Shown one piece after another: positions 62,065 to 64,000 of a stretch of DNA of 64,000 nucleotides (the first letter of the stretch is position 1; each line of letters begins with the position of its first letter). A program made the translations under genes and the position numbers. This DNA comes from Aeromicrobium marinum DSM 15272 (GTDB taxonomy: Bacteria; Actinomycetota; Actinomycetes; Propionibacteriales; Nocardioidaceae): positions 2,754,591 through 2,818,590 of the forward strand of contig NZ_CM001024.1 in NCBI RefSeq assembly GCF_000160775.2, written 5' to 3'. The notes beneath the pieces are model-generated. The model saw nothing but the letters and a program-made list of their open reading frames with translations, made no database searches and was not told where the DNA came from.

Positions 62065-62844
62065 TCAGCCGCCGGCCTGACTGATCGCCTGCTCCAGCTC
62101 GTCGGTACCGGGCATCACGACACCGCCGGACTGACCGATGACCTCGACCTTGACGTCGTTGACCACCACCGTCGGGGTCTGGCTGACACCGATCTCACGA
62201 CCCTCGGCAAGCGCGGCCTTGACCCAGTCGGCGAAGCGCTCCTCCTCGACGCAGGCGGCGATGTCAGGGGCGCCCGCCTGAGCGGCGAAGTCCACGAGCA
62301 CCGGGTCCTCGTGACCGGCCACGCCCTCGGCCGGCTGGTTGGCGTACAGCAGGTCGTGGAAGTTCGCGTACGGCACGACGCCGGCACTGTCGGCGACACA
62401 GGCCGCCGCGTTGGCGGCGCGCTCGGTGTACCGGTTGGTGCTGGCACCGATCAGGAAGGTGAACGGCCGGTACTCCAGCACGATCCGGCCCTGGGTGACG
62501 GCGTCCCGCAGGTAGGCGCCGCTGCGCTCCTCGAAGATGCGGCACGACGGGCACAGGAAGTCCTCGTACAGGGCCACGGTCACGGGAGGGTCAGGGACCT
62601 CCGTGCCGGTCGCCAGCGCCGGCGTGAGCCGGAACCCGAACGACTCGGTGGAGTTGGCCGGAGTGGCCGCGTCGGCTTCTGCTGCGTCCTCGCGGCCGCT
62701 GAGCACGTAGCCCGCGACGGCGACGGCCGCGATCACCAGCACGATGGTGATGAGGGAGACCTTGAGCCGCCGCTGGTGGGTGGTCGCCTGCTGCCCCTGC
62801 AGGAGGCGCGCGGCGCGATCGGCTGCGCGGTTGTCGTCGGTCAT
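62065..62844 (-). CDS. Membrane-anchored DsbA-like thioredoxin
   Basis: This 259-residue protein has a cytoplasmic basic N-terminus, a membrane helix at 28-48 and an extracytoplasmic DsbA/thioredoxin_4 domain. The active site is CPSC (Cys98, Cys101) in YEDFLCPSC, with the cis-proline loop SQTPTVVV near residue 225. A helical insertion contains AACVADSAG and DIAACVEEE. It is expected to form or isomerise disulfides in exported proteins; the Cys-pair domains of the SLH proteins are plausible clients. The ATG start has AAGGGA upstream. It follows the HtrA gene by 32 bp on the same strand, so the two may be one extracytoplasmic protein-quality operon. Confidence 0.88.
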   Translation of the reverse strand: MTDDNRAADRAARLLQGQQATTHQRRLKVSLITIVLVIAAVAVAGYVLSGREDAAEADAATPANSTESFGFRLTPALATGTEVPDPPVTVALYEDFLCPSCRIFEERSGAYLRDAVTQGRIVLEYRPFTFLIGASTNRYTERAANAAACVADSAGVVPYANFHDLLYANQPAEGVAGHEDPVLVDFAAQAGAPDIAACVEEERFADWVKAALAEGREIGVSQTPTVVVNDVKVEVIGQSGGVVMPGTDELEQAISQAGG

Positions 62845-62876
62845 ACCGTCCCTTCAGGCTCCCTCGGTCAGAAACC

Positions 62877-64000
62877 CTACTCGGTCAGCTGCCCGCCGTC
62901 CGAGTCCAGCACCACGTCGACGGTCTGGCTGGACCCGTCGCGCTGCAGCGTGATCTCGACGGTCTCGCCCGGCTGGTACCCCCGGATCGAGGCCACCAGG
63001 GCGCTGGAGCTGGAGATCGCGTTGCCGTTGAGGCCGGTGATGACGTCGCCCACCTCGATGCCGGCGTTGTCGCCGGCGCCGCCGCTGGTCACCTCGCGGA
63101 CCTCCGCACCGATGCCGGTGATCTGGTCCGAGGAGGTCGCGGGGGCCACCGTCACGCCGATCCGGGCGTGCTCGACCGGGTCGCCCGCGAGGATCTGCCG
63201 GGCCACGTTCTTGGCGAGGTCGACCGGGATCGCGAAGCCCAGGCCGATCGAGCCAGCGGTGCCGGCCGGCGAGACGCCGGAACGGATCGCGGAGTTGATG
63301 CCGATCACGCGGCCCTGCAGGTCGACGAGCGGCCCGCCGGAGTTGCCGGGGTTGATGGCCGCGTCGGTCTGCACGGCGGGGAACACCGTCGCGTCGCCGC
63401 CCTGCCCGTCGGAGGACTCCACGGGCCGGTTGAGGGCGCTGATGATGCCCTGCGTCACGGTGCTCTCGAGGCCGAACGGCGACCCGATGGCCACGACCTG
63501 CTGACCGACCTGCAGGTCGCCGGAGGAGCCGAGCTCGGCGGGCGTCAGCCCGGTGAGGCCCTCGGCCTTCACGACCGCGAGGTCGGTGAGGGGGTCGCGG
63601 CCGACGATCTCGGCCGACACGTTGGTGCCGTCGCTGAAGGCGACCGTGATCTGTCCGCCGTCGGCGGCCGACTCGATCACGTGGTTGTTGGTCAGGATCT
63701 CGCCGTCGTCACTGATGATGATGCCGGTGCCGGATCCGCCCTCGGAGGCGCCGCGGACGTTGATCTGCACGACGGACGGCAGCAGCTTCTGCGCGACCGC
63801 CTCGACGGCCCCGGTCGGAGCCACGTCGGTGGAGGCGGGGACGTCCAGCGAGCTGAAGCTGGTGTCCGACGAACCCGGACCGCCGGAGGTCTCGTCGTAC
63901 AACCAGGCGCCACCGAATCCGGCGCCACCGGCCAGGGCGGCCACGGCCACGATCGCGACGGCCCGGCGACCGCGGCGGGAGTCGCGCGGCGGCGGACCCG
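62877..64000 (-). CDS. HtrA/DegP-type serine protease with PDZ domain, 5' end missing
   Basis: The reading frame runs off the window end, so the N-terminus is incomplete. The visible part has a basic Arg/Pro-rich cytoplasmic stretch, then a membrane anchor (VAIVAVAALAGGAGFGGAWL). The trypsin-like domain contains His in LTNNHVIES, Asp in DPLTDLAVVKAE and Ser in INPGNSGGPL. One PDZ domain follows (AGDNAGIEVGDVITGLNG). It degrades or refolds damaged exported proteins outside the membrane. The DsbA-like gene follows at 32 bp. Confidence 0.92.
   Translation of the reverse strand, partial: GPPPRDSRRGRRAVAIVAVAALAGGAGFGGAWLYDETSGGPGSSDTSFSSLDVPASTDVAPTGAVEAVAQKLLPSVVQINVRGASEGGSGTGIIISDDGEILTNNHVIESAADGGQITVAFSDGTNVSAEIVGRDPLTDLAVVKAEGLTGLTPAELGSSGDLQVGQQVVAIGSPFGLESTVTQGIISALNRPVESSDGQGGDATVFPAVQTDAAINPGNSGGPLVDLQGRVIGINSAIRSGVSPAGTAGSIGLGFAIPVDLAKNVARQILAGDPVEHARIGVTVAPATSSDQITGIGAEVREVTSGGAGDNAGIEVGDVITGLNGNAISSSSALVASIRGYQPGETVEITLQRDGSSQTVDVVLDSDGGQLTE

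Overview
The window is about 64 kb of uniformly high-GC DNA. Short actinobacterial -10 boxes sit directly in front of start codons, and a WhiB-type protein, a proteasome activator (Bpa), a HelD/HelR-type RNA-polymerase motor and iniBAC-like genes are present. I read it as chromosome of an actinomycete, most likely Nocardioidaceae-like (for example Aeromicrobium or Nocardioides). The family placement is an inference from gene content. No phage, plasmid, integrase or insertion sequence was seen.  LAYOUT. (1) 1-3664: leucine catabolism, with methylcrotonyl-CoA carboxylase beta (partial) and alpha, then HMG-CoA lyase. (2) 3687-10759: housekeeping and mixed genes (EcsC-like protein, APH-fold kinase, Aat, HU, CPBP protease, rhodanese, HATPase regulator, DUF5926 protein, arginine deiminase). 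(3) 10962-29578: a cell-surface island with nine secreted proteins, each carrying three S-layer-homology (SLH)-type repeats. Individual proteins add FN3 domains, CnaB-like domains, an HNH nuclease or a beta-propeller. Within the island lie an O-antigen-ligase-like membrane protein, a CsaB-type polysaccharide pyruvyl transferase and a GlfT2-like galactofuranosyltransferase. Together these look like surface proteins plus the machinery to build and pyruvylate the polysaccharide that SLH domains bind. Four SLH promoters share an upstream motif exactly 55 bp before the -10 box. (4) 27661-33929: a broken copy of a beta-phosphoglucomutase gene, the intact gene, a GH65 disaccharide phosphorylase and an adenosine-deaminase-family enzyme, closed by a 31-bp tandem repeat. 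(5) 34117-47543: PAP2-diacylglycerol kinase fusion, serS, a HAD phosphatase, an unusual WhiB-HTH protein, Bpa, a quinone oxidoreductase, a nitrilase-family enzyme, a membrane protein, tRNA-Ser(UGA), HelR-like helicase, metallophosphoesterase and an M20 peptidase. (6) 47770-61414: an orphan PhzE-like TrpE-TrpG fusion, then an envelope-stress locus. In that locus a giant Hsp70-like membrane protein and a LuxR regulator (TGA and ATG one base apart) are divergently transcribed from iniB-, iniA- and iniC-like genes (an acidic repeat protein and two bacterial dynamins). (7) 61421-64000: small membrane protein, DsbA-like thioredoxin and a partial HtrA protease, which would act outside the membrane on proteins such as those of region 3.  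HOW IT FITS TOGETHER. The two most interesting systems are the SLH/pyruvyl-transferase island and the Hsp70-LuxR/iniBAC-like locus. In the second, the regulator is shortened and lacks the ATPase domain expected for IniR-type STAND regulators, while an Hsp70-type ATPase is encoded immediately upstream, so the sensor may have been split into two proteins. Start sites, promoters and operators are read by eye and are inferential. No gene-free stretch exceeds 300 bases.
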